In this document: piece after piece, positions 52,195 through 63,455 of the stretch
Layout of the letters: each line of letters begins with the position of its first letter
How positions within the stretch are numbered: position 1 is the stretch's first letter
From: Pseudomonas maioricensis
GTDB lineage: Bacteria; Pseudomonadota; Gammaproteobacteria; Pseudomonadales; Pseudomonadaceae
Assembly: GCF_022790535.1 (NCBI RefSeq)
Contig: NZ_LOHG01000002.1
Span: forward strand, 466,254 to 530,253
DNA: 64,000 nucleotides
Direction of reading: 5' to 3'
Made by a program: the position numbers and the translations under genes
The notes under the pieces: generated by a model
The model's database searches: none
Seen by the model: the letters and a program-made list of their open reading frames with translations, nothing else
What the model was told of the DNA's origin: nothing

Positions 52195-52884
52195 TTGCGT
52201 ACCGCTTGCTTTGTTGATGGCTACAACCTGTTTTATGGCCTGCTTGCAGGCACTGAATTCAAATGGCTAGATCTCCCCGTTCTTCTGTTCCACATTATTC
52301 GGGTTGAATATCCTGAAAATACGCTTCAGAACGTAAAGTTTTTCACAACCGGGGTAATGCCAACGCTGGCGAGCCGGGGAAGGCTTTCAAAGGAAGCTCA
52401 AGACACTTACCTGCGTGCATTGAAGGTTCGAGGGGTCGAGATCTTCTTTGGTCGGCATCAACTCGAACCCCGTAATGCCATGCGCTTCGTCGATAAAAAT
52501 ACACCGGCCTCCAGAGCAGACCAGATCGAAATCTGGAAGCTTGAAGAAAAGGAGACGGACGTAAATATTGCGATCAGCATGTATCGGCTGGCAGCTCTGC
52601 AGCGTGCGTTGTTACCTGACGAGCGAATACAGCAGATTGTTCTGGTCTCCGCAGACACTGATCTGACTCCTGCTTTACGAGCGCTGCGAGAAGACTTCCC
52701 TGAAATTCATCTTGGAGTGATTTTGCTCCACCGGGAGGGCATGCAAAGGACAATTCCAGGGTCTCTAAAACAGCATGCACACTGGATGCGTCATCGAGTT
52801 ACGAAGTATGAACTCGCTTCTCACCAATTCCCCGCCCGGGTACCTACAAACAAAAAACCGGCATACAAGCCCGACTATTGGTGA
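52195..52884 (+). CDS. NYN-domain (PIN-like) putative ribonuclease
   Basis: This 229-residue protein has the NYN/LabA fold related to PIN nucleases. The acidic metal-binding set is visible: Asp8 in FVDGYNL, Asp122 in KETDVNIA and Asp154/Asp156 in SADTDLTP. The C-terminal 35 residues are basic, suited to RNA binding. The target is unknown; NYN proteins act in RNA turnover and sometimes in defence. The start is TTG at 52195 with AAGGA 7 nt upstream. The local base composition is lower in GC than its neighbours, which hints at transfer. It lies just behind a terminator. Confidence 0.82.
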   Translation: MRTACFVDGYNLFYGLLAGTEFKWLDLPVLLFHIIRVEYPENTLQNVKFFTTGVMPTLASRGRLSKEAQDTYLRALKVRGVEIFFGRHQLEPRNAMRFVDKNTPASRADQIEIWKLEEKETDVNIAISMYRLAALQRALLPDERIQQIVLVSADTDLTPALRALREDFPEIHLGVILLHREGMQRTIPGSLKQHAHWMRHRVTKYELASHQFPARVPTNKKPAYKPDYW

Positions 52885-52903
52885 ATACACGCCAAGCAAC
52901 CCT

Positions 52904-53776
52904 TCAAGAAATCCGCCTCCAAAACGCATCCGCCTCGGCATTCCTGTTACCCCGCCAGCGCACCAGAATCACTTCCAGGTGATCGGACTCCATTTCTGGA
53001 TACAGGCGCACCAGCTCTTTACGTTCAATCAACGGCGCAACCATCGTGTGGGGCATGCAGGCCACGCCGTGTCCGGCGGCGGCCATCGGCTTCAGGGCTT
53101 CCGATACCGTGGCTTCGAACACCCGGCGCAGGCGGTGTGGTTGTGGGTGGCGTTTGACCTGTTTGTGTGAAAGGTCATGCAGTTGCGCACTGCGTGCATA
53201 GGTCAGCCACGGGATGGGCGCTTCGGAGTTAGCGCAGCGCGCCGCCACTTCTGGTGTGGCGACCCAGTAGAGTTCATCGTGGCCCAGCGACAGCTCTTCG
53301 AATTCGCTTTGCCGGGAGTAGGGCTCGGTCTGGGCATCGCGATAGAACAGGATGAAATCGCAGCGTCCGGACATCAGCGCCATGTAGTAATCATCGGTAC
53401 TGCGGTAGCCCGTATCGATGCGGGTGAACATCGGCGTTTCGGCGGAGGAGAACTGGCTGATCCAGTCCGGAAAGAAATTGCAGCCCAGGGTATGCAGCGA
53501 GGCAAAGGTCAGGGGGCGGTCAATGATCTTCACGCTTTGCTCGCAGTCTCGCGCCAGACGTACCAGCTCCGAGGCATTGGGCAGCAGCGCCTCACCGGCA
53601 GCCGTGAGCCGGATGGGATTTTTGCTGCGATCTATCAGCGTCGCGCCCAAGCGCGTCTCGAGCAACTGGATGCGTCTGCTCAGGGCCGATTGAGATGAGC
53701 CGCGCATGCTGGCGGCGGCGGTAAACTTGCCCGTATCGGCCAGGGCCAGAAAGTCTTCGTACCAATCGATGTCCAT
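52904..53776 (-). CDS. LysR-family regulator beside the amino-acid ABC operon
   Basis: This 290-residue regulator has an HTH at about 1-60 (WYEDFLALADTGKFTAAA, SQSALSRRIQLLETRLG) and a LysR effector domain. It is divergent from the ABC importer operon with 155 bp between starts and so is its likely regulator. The N-terminus resembles that of the second LysR at 63629, which closes the same gene block. The ATG at 53776 has GGAATAACT upstream; codons before it (to 53809) are rejected. Confidence 0.87.
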   Translation of the reverse strand: MDIDWYEDFLALADTGKFTAAASMRGSSQSALSRRIQLLETRLGATLIDRSKNPIRLTAAGEALLPNASELVRLARDCEQSVKIIDRPLTFASLHTLGCNFFPDWISQFSSAETPMFTRIDTGYRSTDDYYMALMSGRCDFILFYRDAQTEPYSRQSEFEELSLGHDELYWVATPEVAARCANSEAPIPWLTYARSAQLHDLSHKQVKRHPQPHRLRRVFEATVSEALKPMAAAGHGVACMPHTMVAPLIERKELVRLYPEMESDHLEVILVRWRGNRNAEADAFWRRIS

Positions 53777-53931
53777 AGTTATTCCAAAATTCGATAGCGC
53801 GACCAGCATAGTGGATCAACAGTCGCTAACGCATGCGGGTTTTGTATGGCTATTGTGCAGGTAATCGCCACCTGCCGATCCATCGTGGTTCATCCATAAC
53901 TAGAAAAATCTGTCGTAGAAGGGGCAATGCT

Positions 53932-54969
53932 ATGCAAAAACGGAATGGCCTTAAGACTTTCCTCAAGTCTTCAATGTTGCTGATCGGTCTGGTGGGTGCG
54001 GCGGCTGCGCAAGCCGGTGTACTGGAAAAGGTCAAGGCGCACGGCGCTGTGCGTTGTGGCGTTGCCAGTGACAAACCGGGTTTTTCCCTGATTGATGACA
54101 AGGGCCAATGGACCGGCATGGACGTTGACCTCTGCCGTGGCGTCGCAGCCGCTGTGTTGGGCGACGCGAGCAAGGTTGAGTACATCGCGACCACCGGCAA
54201 GAACCGTTTCACTGCACTGGCCTCCGGCGAAATCGACGTGCTGTCGCGCGCGACTTCCTGGACGGCCGACCGCGTTGCCAGCCTCGGTGTGGATTTCACC
54301 ACCGTCTGGTTTTACGACGGCCAGGGCTTCATGACCCACGCCAAAGATGGCATCGAGAAGCTGACTGACCTCGACGGCGCAACCTTTTGCCTGTCACCGG
54401 GCACCACGTCGGAACAGAATCTGGACGACTATTTCAGCCAGCGCGGCCTGACTTACAAGACCGTGATCATCGAGAAGAGTCCTGAGTTGTTCGCTGCCTT
54501 CCAGAGCGGTCGTTGCAACGCGATTTCCAATGACTTGTCGGGCCTGGCCTCGCGTCGTGCGGTGATGAACAACCCGCAAGACTATGCGTTGCTGCCTGAA
54601 GTGATCTCCAAGGAGCCGTTGGGTGCTTACGTTGCCCAAGGCGATACCGTGTGGCGCAACATCGTGACCTGGACCGCCTATGCGCTGATGACTGCTGAAG
54701 AATTCGGCATCACCTCGGCCAACGTCGATGAAATGCGCGCTAAAAAAGGCGGTTCGGCAGACGTGGCTCGTTTGCTGGGTACTGAAGGCACCGTAGGCAA
54801 GGCGTTCGGCATGGATAACGACTGGGCGTTCCGCGCCATCAAGCAGGTCGGCAATTACGCTGAAATCTATGACCGTAACCTCGGCGAAAAAACCATTCTG
54901 AACTTCCCCCGTGGCCTTAACCGCTCGTGGAAAGATCAGGGGCTGCTGTACGCGCCACCTATCCGCTGA
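53932..54969 (+). CDS. aapJ: Amino-acid ABC transporter, periplasmic binding protein
   Basis: This 345-residue protein has a signal peptide (MQKRNGLKTFLKSSMLLIGLVGAAAAQA) and the type II solute-binding fold of the AapJ/BztA group: VRCGVASDKPGFSLIDDKGQW, then DGATFCLSPGTTSEQNLDDYF. This group binds glutamate, glutamine, aspartate and asparagine with broad specificity. It is the first gene of a QMP-type operon leading into asparagine-degrading enzymes, so aspartate/asparagine are the likely ligands. The start at 53932 opens the signal peptide. Confidence 0.9.
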   Translation: MQKRNGLKTFLKSSMLLIGLVGAAAAQAGVLEKVKAHGAVRCGVASDKPGFSLIDDKGQWTGMDVDLCRGVAAAVLGDASKVEYIATTGKNRFTALASGEIDVLSRATSWTADRVASLGVDFTTVWFYDGQGFMTHAKDGIEKLTDLDGATFCLSPGTTSEQNLDDYFSQRGLTYKTVIIEKSPELFAAFQSGRCNAISNDLSGLASRRAVMNNPQDYALLPEVISKEPLGAYVAQGDTVWRNIVTWTAYALMTAEEFGITSANVDEMRAKKGGSADVARLLGTEGTVGKAFGMDNDWAFRAIKQVGNYAEIYDRNLGEKTILNFPRGLNRSWKDQGLLYAPPIR

Positions 54970-54998
54970 TCGCGTCACTCTCCAACGGAATTATCTTC

Positions 54999-56153
54999 AT
55001 GTGGACCCAACGCTTGCAGAACGCTCGAGTGCTGAGCGTGCTGCAGCAAGGCCTGGTTCTGGCCATTGTTGCAGCTGTGTTTTACGTGCTGGCGCACAAC
55101 GCCAGTCTCAATTTGAAGGCGCTGAATATCGCCTCCGGTTTTGACTTCCTGTCACAGCGTGCCGGTTACGACATCAGCTTCAAACTGATCGACTTCACCC
55201 CCAACGACAGCTACGGCCGTGCGTATCTGGTGGGGTTGCTCAACACCTTGCTGGTCTCGGTAATGAGCGTTGTGACAGCCACCGTCGTGGGCGTGGGGTT
55301 GGGGCTGTGCAAGGTTTCCGAAAACTGGCTGATCAACCGCCTGGCGGGCGCGAGCATCGAATTTCTGCGCAACGTGCCGCTGGTGGTTCACCTGGTCTGG
55401 TGGTACGGCCTGGCCTTGGCGTTACCCGGCGTAAGGCAGGCGGTTTCGATTTTCGATGTGGCTTATCTGAGCAACAGCGGTCTGATGTTGCCATGGCCTG
55501 AGCAAGGCTCGCTGGTGGGCTGGGGCCTGGCATTGATGGCGTTGGGCGCTTTGCTCGGTTTGATCGCCTGTCGCTTTCGTGATGCCAAGGCCAAATGGCG
55601 CAGTTTTACGCCTCGACGCTGGCCGCTGCTATTGGCGGGCGCGGTGCTGTTGCCGCTGCTGGTGTATGCCCTGAGCGACGCACACTGGCACTGGGAAGTC
55701 CCGGTTGCCAAAGGCTTCGGCTTCAACGGTGGCGTAGCGCTGGTGCCGGAACTGCTTGCCTTGTGGTTGGCGTTGTCCTTCTACAGCGCCAGTTACATTG
55801 CCGAAATCGTTCGTGGCGCCATTCAGTCGGTACAGCGCGGCCAATACGAGGCCGCCAAGGCACTGGGCTTCGAATACGGGCCGACCATGCGTCAGTTGAT
55901 CGTGCCGCAAGCGATCTATCCGATGATCCCGCAGGTCACCAACACCTATCTGAACATCGTCAAGAACTCCTCCCTGGGCGTGGTCATCGGCTTCATGGAA
56001 ATGGTCTCGTCGACCGGCGGAACCACGTTGAACCAGACCGGCCAGGCCATTGAGTGCATCGCTCTGGTCATGGGCACGTACTGCGTGATGAGCCTGCTGA
56101 TTTCCATTGCGATGAACATCTACAACCATCGCATCGGTCAGCGAGGCCATTGA
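54999..56153 (+). CDS. aapQ: Amino-acid ABC transporter permease (AapQ type)
   Basis: This 384-residue inner-membrane permease belongs to the long, general amino-acid class with an extra N-terminal half. It has about eight helices and the EAA loop YEAAKALGFEYGPTMRQLIVPQAIYPMIPQ that contacts the ATPase. It forms a heterodimer with the next protein. The start at 54999 (MWTQRLQNARVL) is 29 bp after the aapJ stop; earlier in-frame codons overlap aapJ. Confidence 0.9.
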   Translation: MWTQRLQNARVLSVLQQGLVLAIVAAVFYVLAHNASLNLKALNIASGFDFLSQRAGYDISFKLIDFTPNDSYGRAYLVGLLNTLLVSVMSVVTATVVGVGLGLCKVSENWLINRLAGASIEFLRNVPLVVHLVWWYGLALALPGVRQAVSIFDVAYLSNSGLMLPWPEQGSLVGWGLALMALGALLGLIACRFRDAKAKWRSFTPRRWPLLLAGAVLLPLLVYALSDAHWHWEVPVAKGFGFNGGVALVPELLALWLALSFYSASYIAEIVRGAIQSVQRGQYEAAKALGFEYGPTMRQLIVPQAIYPMIPQVTNTYLNIVKNSSLGVVIGFMEMVSSTGGTTLNQTGQAIECIALVMGTYCVMSLLISIAMNIYNHRIGQRGH

Positions 56154-56155
56154 GG

Positions 56156-57250
56156 ATGAACATGATCAATCAAGCATCCCCTGCGCGCCTGCCGCCGACT
56201 AAACCATTGCCGGTACGAGTCCGGGAGTGGACGCGCGAGCATCTGTTCCCGAGCGTCGGCCATGGCCTGCTCACCGTTGCCGTACTGGCGCTGCTGTTGT
56301 GGTGTATTCCGGCAGCGCTGAACTGGCTAGTGTTCGATGCCACGTTCGTCGGCACTGCACGCACCGACTGCAATCCGCACGGCGCGTGCTGGCTGCCGAT
56401 CACCCAGCGCTGGAACCTGTTCGTGTATGGCTTCTATCCAGAAGCCGAACGCTGGCGGGTCAACCTGGCCCTGTTTTTAGCGGTGTTCGCCTTTGTGCTG
56501 CTGTTTTTCAAGCGTCTGGATCGCCGCCTGCTGATTGGTTATCTGGCGCTGCTGCCGGTGGTCATGTGGTGGCTGCTCAAAGGTGGCGCAGGCTTGCCGG
56601 AGATTTCTTCGACCAAGTTTGCCGGGATGATGGTCACTGTATTTCTCGGCACGGTGGGCATGATCTTCGCGCTGCCGATTGGCATCTTGCTGGCCCTTGG
56701 TCGGCGCTCGAAGAAGCCCGTGATTCGCATCCTGAGCGTGATGTACATCGAGCTGGTGCGCTCTGTGCCGGTCATCTCGCTGCTGTTCATGGCCTCGCTG
56801 ATGATCCAGCTGTTCCTGCCGCCGGGTTCTGCGTTCGACATCCTGCTGCGTGTGCAACTGGTGCTGATCCTGTTTACCGCTGCATACATGGCCGAGACCC
56901 TGCGTGGTGGTTTGCAGAACCTGCCGAAGGGCCAATACGAAGCAGCTCAGGCGCTGGGTTTCGGCTACTGGAAAACCATGGGCCAGATTGTCCTGCCACA
57001 AGTCCTGAGACAGTCGATTGCGCCGCTGCTGACGCAATTTATCGGCCTGTTCAAGGAAACCACGCTGGTCATGATCGTCGGCGTGCTGGACATCGTCGGT
57101 ATCGCCATGAGCACCGCCGCAGCGCCGGAATGGGTGGGCTATGGCCACGAGATCTACATTTTCCTGGCGATCTACTTCTTCGTCGTCTGCTTCGCACTGT
57201 CGCGCTATGCCCGGCACCTTGAAAAGAAACTGGAACAGAACCGCTCATGA
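56156..57250 (+). CDS. aapM: Amino-acid ABC transporter permease (AapM type)
   Basis: This 364-residue permease carries the second set of membrane helices and an EAA loop, [32 protein letters not shown]. It pairs with AapQ. The periplasmic loop has the Cys pair [13 protein letters not shown] typical of AapM. The ATG at 56156 comes 2 bp after the aapQ stop, with GAGG overlapping that stop. It overlaps the ATPase gene by 4 bp. Confidence 0.9.
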   Translation: MNMINQASPARLPPTKPLPVRVREWTREHLFPSVGHGLLTVAVLALLLWCIPAALNWLVFDATFVGTARTDCNPHGACWLPITQRWNLFVYGFYPEAERWRVNLALFLAVFAFVLLFFKRLDRRLLIGYLALLPVVMWWLLKGGAGLPEISSTKFAGMMVTVFLGTVGMIFALPIGILLALGRRSKKPVIRILSVMYIELVRSVPVISLLFMASLMIQLFLPPGSAFDILLRVQLVLILFTAAYMAETLRGGLQNLPKGQYEAAQALGFGYWKTMGQIVLPQVLRQSIAPLLTQFIGLFKETTLVMIVGVLDIVGIAMSTAAAPEWVGYGHEIYIFLAIYFFVVCFALSRYARHLEKKLEQNRS

Positions 57251-58020
57251 CTGATCATCGCGAGGCTGACGCAGCCCCTATCGTGCGTATCGAGCAACTG
57301 AACAAATGGTATGGCCAATCCCACGTTCTGCGGGACATCTCGTTGTCGGTCAAACCGGGCGAGAAAGTGGTGATTTGCGGTCCTTCGGGGTCCGGCAAAT
57401 CCACGTTGATTCGTTGCATCAATCAACTGGAGCAGCACCAGCAGGGCACCATCGAAGTGCTCGGCGAAGTGCTGGATGGCAACGTGAAACGCCTGGAGCG
57501 CATTCGTCGACAAGTCGGCATGTGCTTCCAGCATTTCAACCTGTTCCCGCACCTCACGGTGCTGAAGAACTGCACTTTGCCGCAGACTTCCAACCTCGGC
57601 GTGCCGGAGAAGGAGGCCATTGAGCGTGCTCTGGCCCTGCTCGACAAAGTGCGCATGCGCGATCACGCCAACAAGTTTCCATCGCAGTTGTCCGGCGGCC
57701 AGCAGCAGCGCATCGCGATTGCTCGTGCGTTGTGCATGCAGCCCAAGGTCATGTTGTTCGATGAGCCGACCTCGGCGCTGGACCCGGAGATGATTGCCGA
57801 AGTTCTGGAAGTCATGACCGGTCTGGCTCAGGAAGGCATGACGATGATTTGCGTCACTCACGAAATGGGCTTCGCCCGTAAAGTCGCTGACCGTGTCGTG
57901 TTCATGGATCAGGGTGAAATCGTCGAGCAGGCGACCCCGGATCGTTTCTTCTCTGCGCCGGAATCCGAGCGCACCCGTCGTTTCCTCAATCAGATCCTCG
58001 ACCATGGAGTCCATGCGTGA
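57247..58020 (+). CDS. aapP: Amino-acid ABC transporter ATP-binding protein (AapP type)
   Basis: This 257-residue ATPase powers the importer. Walker A GPSGSGKS is at 45-52, the Q-loop around [11 protein letters not shown], signature LSGGQ at 148-152, Walker B and catalytic Glu in [10 protein letters not shown] (170-179), and the H-loop in CVTHEMGFA. It overlaps aapM (ATGA) and shares a base with the following peptidase gene (TGATG), so import and degradation genes are one operon. Confidence 0.94.
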   Translation: MTDHREADAAPIVRIEQLNKWYGQSHVLRDISLSVKPGEKVVICGPSGSGKSTLIRCINQLEQHQQGTIEVLGEVLDGNVKRLERIRRQVGMCFQHFNLFPHLTVLKNCTLPQTSNLGVPEKEAIERALALLDKVRMRDHANKFPSQLSGGQQQRIAIARALCMQPKVMLFDEPTSALDPEMIAEVLEVMTGLAQEGMTMICVTHEMGFARKVADRVVFMDQGEIVEQATPDRFFSAPESERTRRFLNQILDHGVHA

Positions 58021-58976
58021 TGGCCAACCCTATTGCTATAGCTCTGCACGGTGGGGCGGGCGTACTGACTCCAGGCTTGCTGACGCCGGAAGACGAAACC
58101 GCCATTCATGAGGCCTTGCTGCGTGCACTCAAAGCGGGTTTGACGTTGCTTGAACAGGACGGTAGCAGCCTGGATGCAGTGCAGGCAGCGGTTATCGAAC
58201 TGGAAGAGTGCCCGTGGTTCAACGCCGGTAAAGGTGCCGTATTCACCCACACCGGTGATCACGAACTGGACGCTGCAATCATGCATGGCGCTAACCGCGA
58301 GGCAGGTGCCGTGGCGGGGATTCATTTTGTGCGTAACCCGATTCTGGCGGCCCGCGCCGTGCTGGAGCACAGCGAACATGTTTTGCTGGCGGGCGTCGGT
58401 GCTGATGCGTTTCTGGAAACACAGAATCTGGAGCGTGTCGCCAACGACTGGTACGACACCGACCTGCGTCGCCGTCAGTGGCAAACCCAGCTTCAACAGC
58501 CCAACAGCGTTTCGTTGGAGCCGGGCGGCGTCGACAAGAAGTTCGGCACCGTGGGCGCGGTGGCCCTGGACCGTCATGGTCATGTGGCAGCGGCGACGTC
58601 TACTGGCGGGATCACCAACAAGCGTTTCGGACGTATCGGCGATTCGCCATTGATTGGTTCTGGTACTTGGGCAGACGACCGCAGTGCAGCTATTTCTGCG
58701 ACAGGCCATGGCGAATACTTCATTCGCACCGTGGTGGCCCACAACATCGCTTCCCGCGTTCTGCTGACTGGCGAAACGCTCAACATGGCCTGCGACACAG
58801 TCGTGTCAGGTGAGTTGAAAGCCATGGGTGGCAACGGTGGTGTGATTGCAGTATCACCAACTGGCGAGACCGCATTGAGCTTCAACACGCCGGGCATGTA
58901 CCGCGCATGGCGTGATGAGCAGGGTGGTTTGCATACCGCGATTTATGCAGCGGATGATCGTCTGCACCGAGTCTGA
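58020..58976 (+). CDS. iaaA: Isoaspartyl peptidase/L-asparaginase (Ntn-hydrolase)
   Basis: This 318-residue precursor belongs to the plant-type asparaginase family. It self-cleaves before the nucleophile Thr177 (FGTVGAV), and shows ALHGGAG at the start, GKGAVFT and STGGITNKRFGRIGDSPL. It hydrolyses beta-aspartyl peptides and asparagine to aspartate in the cytoplasm. The ATG at 58020 shares its A with the aapP stop; the GTG one codon earlier (58017) is less likely. Confidence 0.92.
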   Translation: MANPIAIALHGGAGVLTPGLLTPEDETAIHEALLRALKAGLTLLEQDGSSLDAVQAAVIELEECPWFNAGKGAVFTHTGDHELDAAIMHGANREAGAVAGIHFVRNPILAARAVLEHSEHVLLAGVGADAFLETQNLERVANDWYDTDLRRRQWQTQLQQPNSVSLEPGGVDKKFGTVGAVALDRHGHVAAATSTGGITNKRFGRIGDSPLIGSGTWADDRSAAISATGHGEYFIRTVVAHNIASRVLLTGETLNMACDTVVSGELKAMGGNGGVIAVSPTGETALSFNTPGMYRAWRDEQGGLHTAIYAADDRLHRV

Positions 58977-58982
58977 ACATTA

Positions 58983-59075
58983 CCTGTGGGAGCAGAGCTT
59001 GCTCGCGATAAGTGCGGCGCGATTTTCTCGATAAACCGCAGCGTCCTTATCGCGAGCAAGCTCTGCTCCCACAGG
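58983..59075. repeat. REP/BIME hairpin, GTGGGAGCAGAGCTTGCTC family
   Basis: CCTGTGGGAGCAGAGCTTGC pairs perfectly with GCAAGCTCTGCTCCCACAGG, between convergent genes, as at 22123-22211. Confidence 0.88.
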
Positions 59076-59100
59076 ACAGTGATCCAACAGCTGCTTCGGC

Positions 59101-60105
59101 TTAGCGCAGCTCCCCGCACAGGTCCACTTCAACCAGGCGCCGCACTTCAGCCAGTGGCAAGCCTGCACCCAACAATAGGTGCAACTTGCCCAGCGTTGCT
59201 TCACGCGTCATGCCGCCACCGGACAGCACGCCTGCACCGCGCAGGCGGCTTCCCGCTTCGTAGACGTCCAGTTCGACGCCGCCTTCATGGCACTGCGTGA
59301 TTGCAACGACGCAAATGCCTTGCTGGTGGGCGCGGTCCAGGCTGCTCAGGAAAGCCGGATCATCGCTGGGGCCGGTGCCACTGCCGAAGCATTCAAGCAC
59401 CAGACCCTGAATGCCGCTGTCGATAACGGCGTTCAACTGGGCTGCGCCTATACCTGGGAACAACGGCAGGATGGCAACACTGGCCGCGACTTTAGGCAGG
59501 CGATAATCCAGCTGCGCAGGATGCGCGGCAGGGGTTTCGCCGCTGTGGGCGCGGTTCAGCGCTGCGAACGGATGGCGACCGAAGCTGCGGATTTTCGCGC
59601 AGCGGGTCGGCGCCAGCAGTTCGCCGTGGAAGTACAAATGCACGCCCGACGTCAGACCTTTACCCAGCGCGACCAGTGAGCCGTTGACGTTTTCCCACGC
59701 ATCGCTGTCCGGGACGCCAGCAGGCAGCATTGAGCCGGTAAACAGCACCGGAGCAGCAAGCCCTAGCAGCTGGAAGCTCATGGCTGCGGCGCTGTACGCC
59801 AGTGTGTCAGTGCCGTGAAGGATCAACACCGCGTCGCAGCCATCGACATCAACTGCGTCGATGACCGCTTCGCGCAGACGCAGCCAGTAAGCCGGTGTCA
59901 TGTTGGCGCTGTCGATCAGCGGTGCCATCTCGCGAAAGCGCCACTGAGGCACCACCAGATCAGGCAATTCGGCCAGTTGCCCGGCCATGCGTGCCTCGAA
60001 ACCCGATGCGGGCGCCAGGCCGTTGGCGCTGGCCTGCATGCCGATGGTGCCGCCGGTATAAAGAACCATCACTCGCTGAGCGGGTTGTGGCTGTTCATGA
60101 GTCAT
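59101..60105 (-). CDS. ansA: Cytoplasmic L-asparaginase (type I)
   Basis: This 334-residue enzyme converts asparagine to aspartate and ammonia. The two threonine motifs are present: Thr20 in YTGGTIGM and Thr99-Asp100 in HGTDTLAYS. There is no signal peptide, so it is the cytoplasmic type. It is transcribed together with the upstream AGCS symporter gene (27-bp gap), which could supply its substrate or use its product. Confidence 0.92.
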   Translation of the reverse strand: MTHEQPQPAQRVMVLYTGGTIGMQASANGLAPASGFEARMAGQLAELPDLVVPQWRFREMAPLIDSANMTPAYWLRLREAVIDAVDVDGCDAVLILHGTDTLAYSAAAMSFQLLGLAAPVLFTGSMLPAGVPDSDAWENVNGSLVALGKGLTSGVHLYFHGELLAPTRCAKIRSFGRHPFAALNRAHSGETPAAHPAQLDYRLPKVAASVAILPLFPGIGAAQLNAVIDSGIQGLVLECFGSGTGPSDDPAFLSSLDRAHQQGICVVAITQCHEGGVELDVYEAGSRLRGAGVLSGGGMTREATLGKLHLLLGAGLPLAEVRRLVEVDLCGELR

Positions 60106-60132
60106 GGTTCTTCTCCGGTATGTCAGTCGCTA

Positions 60133-61581
60133 TCAGGCTTGAGTAGCAGGCTTTACCGAGGCGTTAACCGGGTTGACCGGTGTCTGGCTTGGGTTGGCAG
60201 GCCATGCGTTGCGGTCCAGGTCCAGATCCGGGAATTGGCTCGAATCGAATACTGGAGTCTTGATACCCGCCTTACGTTGCGCATCGTAGTCGCGCAGGAT
60301 GCGCATGGCGACTTTGAACAACATTGCCAGGGCGATCAAGTTAACGAAGGCCAGCAACGTCATGGTGATGTCGGCGAAGGCAAACACAGTGTTGAGATCA
60401 ACCACGGCGCCCCAGAGGATCAGCACCAGCACGAACACCCGATAGCCGACGATGGCTTTCTTGCTCTCGCCCACCAGGAAACGCAGGCTGTTTTCGCCCA
60501 GGTAGTAGTTGTAGAGAATCGAGGTGAAGACGAACAGCGCCAAAGCAACGCTGATGAAGATACGACCCCAGTCACCGACCACGGCTGCCAGCGAGTTCTG
60601 TGCCAGAACAATACCGTTGCCGCTGTAACCCACGTCGTAGATACCCGAGAGGAGGATCAGCAACGCGGTGCAGGTGCAGATCACGAAGGTATCGAGGAAC
60701 ACGCTGAATGCCTGAACCACACCTTGTGAGATCGGGTGTTCAACCTGTGCAACGGCGGCCACGTTCGGGGCACTGCCCAGACCGGCTTCGTTAGCGAACA
60801 CGCCGCGTTTCACGCCCATGACGATTGCGCTGCCGATCAGGCCGCCAAACACCGGGTCCAGACCAAATGCGCTTTTGACGATGGTCGCCAGCATGGCTGG
60901 AACGTGGTCGATCTGCAGGACGATGACGTAGATGGTCACCGCGATATAGATCAGGGTTTTCACCGGCACCAGAAGGTCGGAAATCGCCGCAATACGCTTG
61001 ATCCCGCCGATGAACGCAAGGCCCAGCAGCACAACCAGGCAGATGCCGGTGGTCATGGTGTCGATGCCGAACGCGCCTTTGAGGGAGTCGGTTACCGCAT
61101 GGGATTGCAGGCCGTTGAAGGCAAAACCGAAGGTCACCAGCAGCAACACCGCCATGACCATACCCAACCAGCGTTTACCCAGACCATGCTGAATGTAATA
61201 CGCCGGACCGCCACGGAACTGGCCTTCGGAGTCTTTGCGCTTGTACAGCTGAGCGAGTGAACACTCGATGAAGCTGCTGGCCATGCCCACCAGTGCGGTG
61301 ACCCACATCCAGAAAACCGCGCCCGGGCCACCCAGTGTCACGGCAATACCGACACCAGCAATGTTGCCAGCCCCGACACGTCCGGCAAGGCTGAGCATCA
61401 ATGCCTGGAAGGAACTGAGCTGGCCGGTGCTGTTGCGTAAACTATCCCTGAAAACAGCGAACATGTGGAAAAAGTGGCGAAACTGGACGAAACGCGAACG
61501 AATCGTGAAATAACCGCCGAGCCCTACGATCAGTACGATCAGCACTTTGCCCGAAAGGAAGTCGTTAATGACTTCAAGCAT
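60133..61581 (-). CDS. AGCS-family sodium:amino-acid symporter
   Basis: This 482-residue symporter has about ten helices and the AGCS signatures SLAGRVGAGNIAGVGIAVTLGGPGA and GVKRGVFANEAGLGSAPN. AGCS proteins take up alanine or glycine with sodium; context here (asparaginase, aspartase) suggests that asparagine or aspartate-derived amino acids should be considered. The C-terminal tail of about 60 residues is hydrophilic. It is followed by ansA in the same direction. Confidence 0.9.
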   Translation of the reverse strand: MLEVINDFLSGKVLIVLIVGLGGYFTIRSRFVQFRHFFHMFAVFRDSLRNSTGQLSSFQALMLSLAGRVGAGNIAGVGIAVTLGGPGAVFWMWVTALVGMASSFIECSLAQLYKRKDSEGQFRGGPAYYIQHGLGKRWLGMVMAVLLLVTFGFAFNGLQSHAVTDSLKGAFGIDTMTTGICLVVLLGLAFIGGIKRIAAISDLLVPVKTLIYIAVTIYVIVLQIDHVPAMLATIVKSAFGLDPVFGGLIGSAIVMGVKRGVFANEAGLGSAPNVAAVAQVEHPISQGVVQAFSVFLDTFVICTCTALLILLSGIYDVGYSGNGIVLAQNSLAAVVGDWGRIFISVALALFVFTSILYNYYLGENSLRFLVGESKKAIVGYRVFVLVLILWGAVVDLNTVFAFADITMTLLAFVNLIALAMLFKVAMRILRDYDAQRKAGIKTPVFDSSQFPDLDLDRNAWPANPSQTPVNPVNASVKPATQA

Positions 61582-61711
61582 TGGAGAATCCTCGCTGTTG
61601 TTTTTAGGGGGCGCGCACTATACCGGTGCGCTCGTCTTGCGTCTGCAATACTTTTCCTTTCCTGTGCAGCGATACGTCCTTGTTGTTTTTGGCAGTGGGC
61701 GTTTTGCAGGT

Positions 61712-61747
61712 AAAAAAAAGGGTCCGGAGAGAATCGTCTCTGGACCC
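61712..61747 (-). terminator. Rho-independent terminator of aspA
   Basis: GGGTCC..AGAGA pairs with TCTCT.GGACCC with a small bulge; on the minus strand eight T residues follow. Confidence 0.88.
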
Positions 61748-61813
61748 CCAAAAGGGGTGAGGAGTGTCTAGGTCCTCAACACCTGGTGAGCATGTAGCTG
61801 TCGAGCATTTGCA

Positions 61814-63238
<1,425 letters not shown>

Positions 63239-63455
63239 GATAGAGATAGTCTCAAGAAAGGCACGGACAATGCCGGAACGCCGCCGATACTGGTCTCTAC
63301 GGTGATTTTTGACCAATGCTGTTACATACTGGGCCATGCCGAAACGGCATAATGCAGATGTGACGCGATAGGTGTTACTGGCGTGTATATACATTTCCAG
63401 CGGTTAGCAGGGGCTTTGTGAGCGAATTACAACTATCTGATTTGGAATACTCTTT

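Noticed and set aside
53854-53870. Sigma-54 promoter before aapJ
   Set aside because: A TGGC is followed by TGC at the wrong distance, so the -24/-12 spacing is not met.
59815-60729. 304-codon open frame antisense to ansA and the AGCS gene
   Set aside because: It has no ribosome site, its composition is His/Gln/Asp-biased as expected for the opposite strand of a GC-rich gene, and both sense genes are certain.
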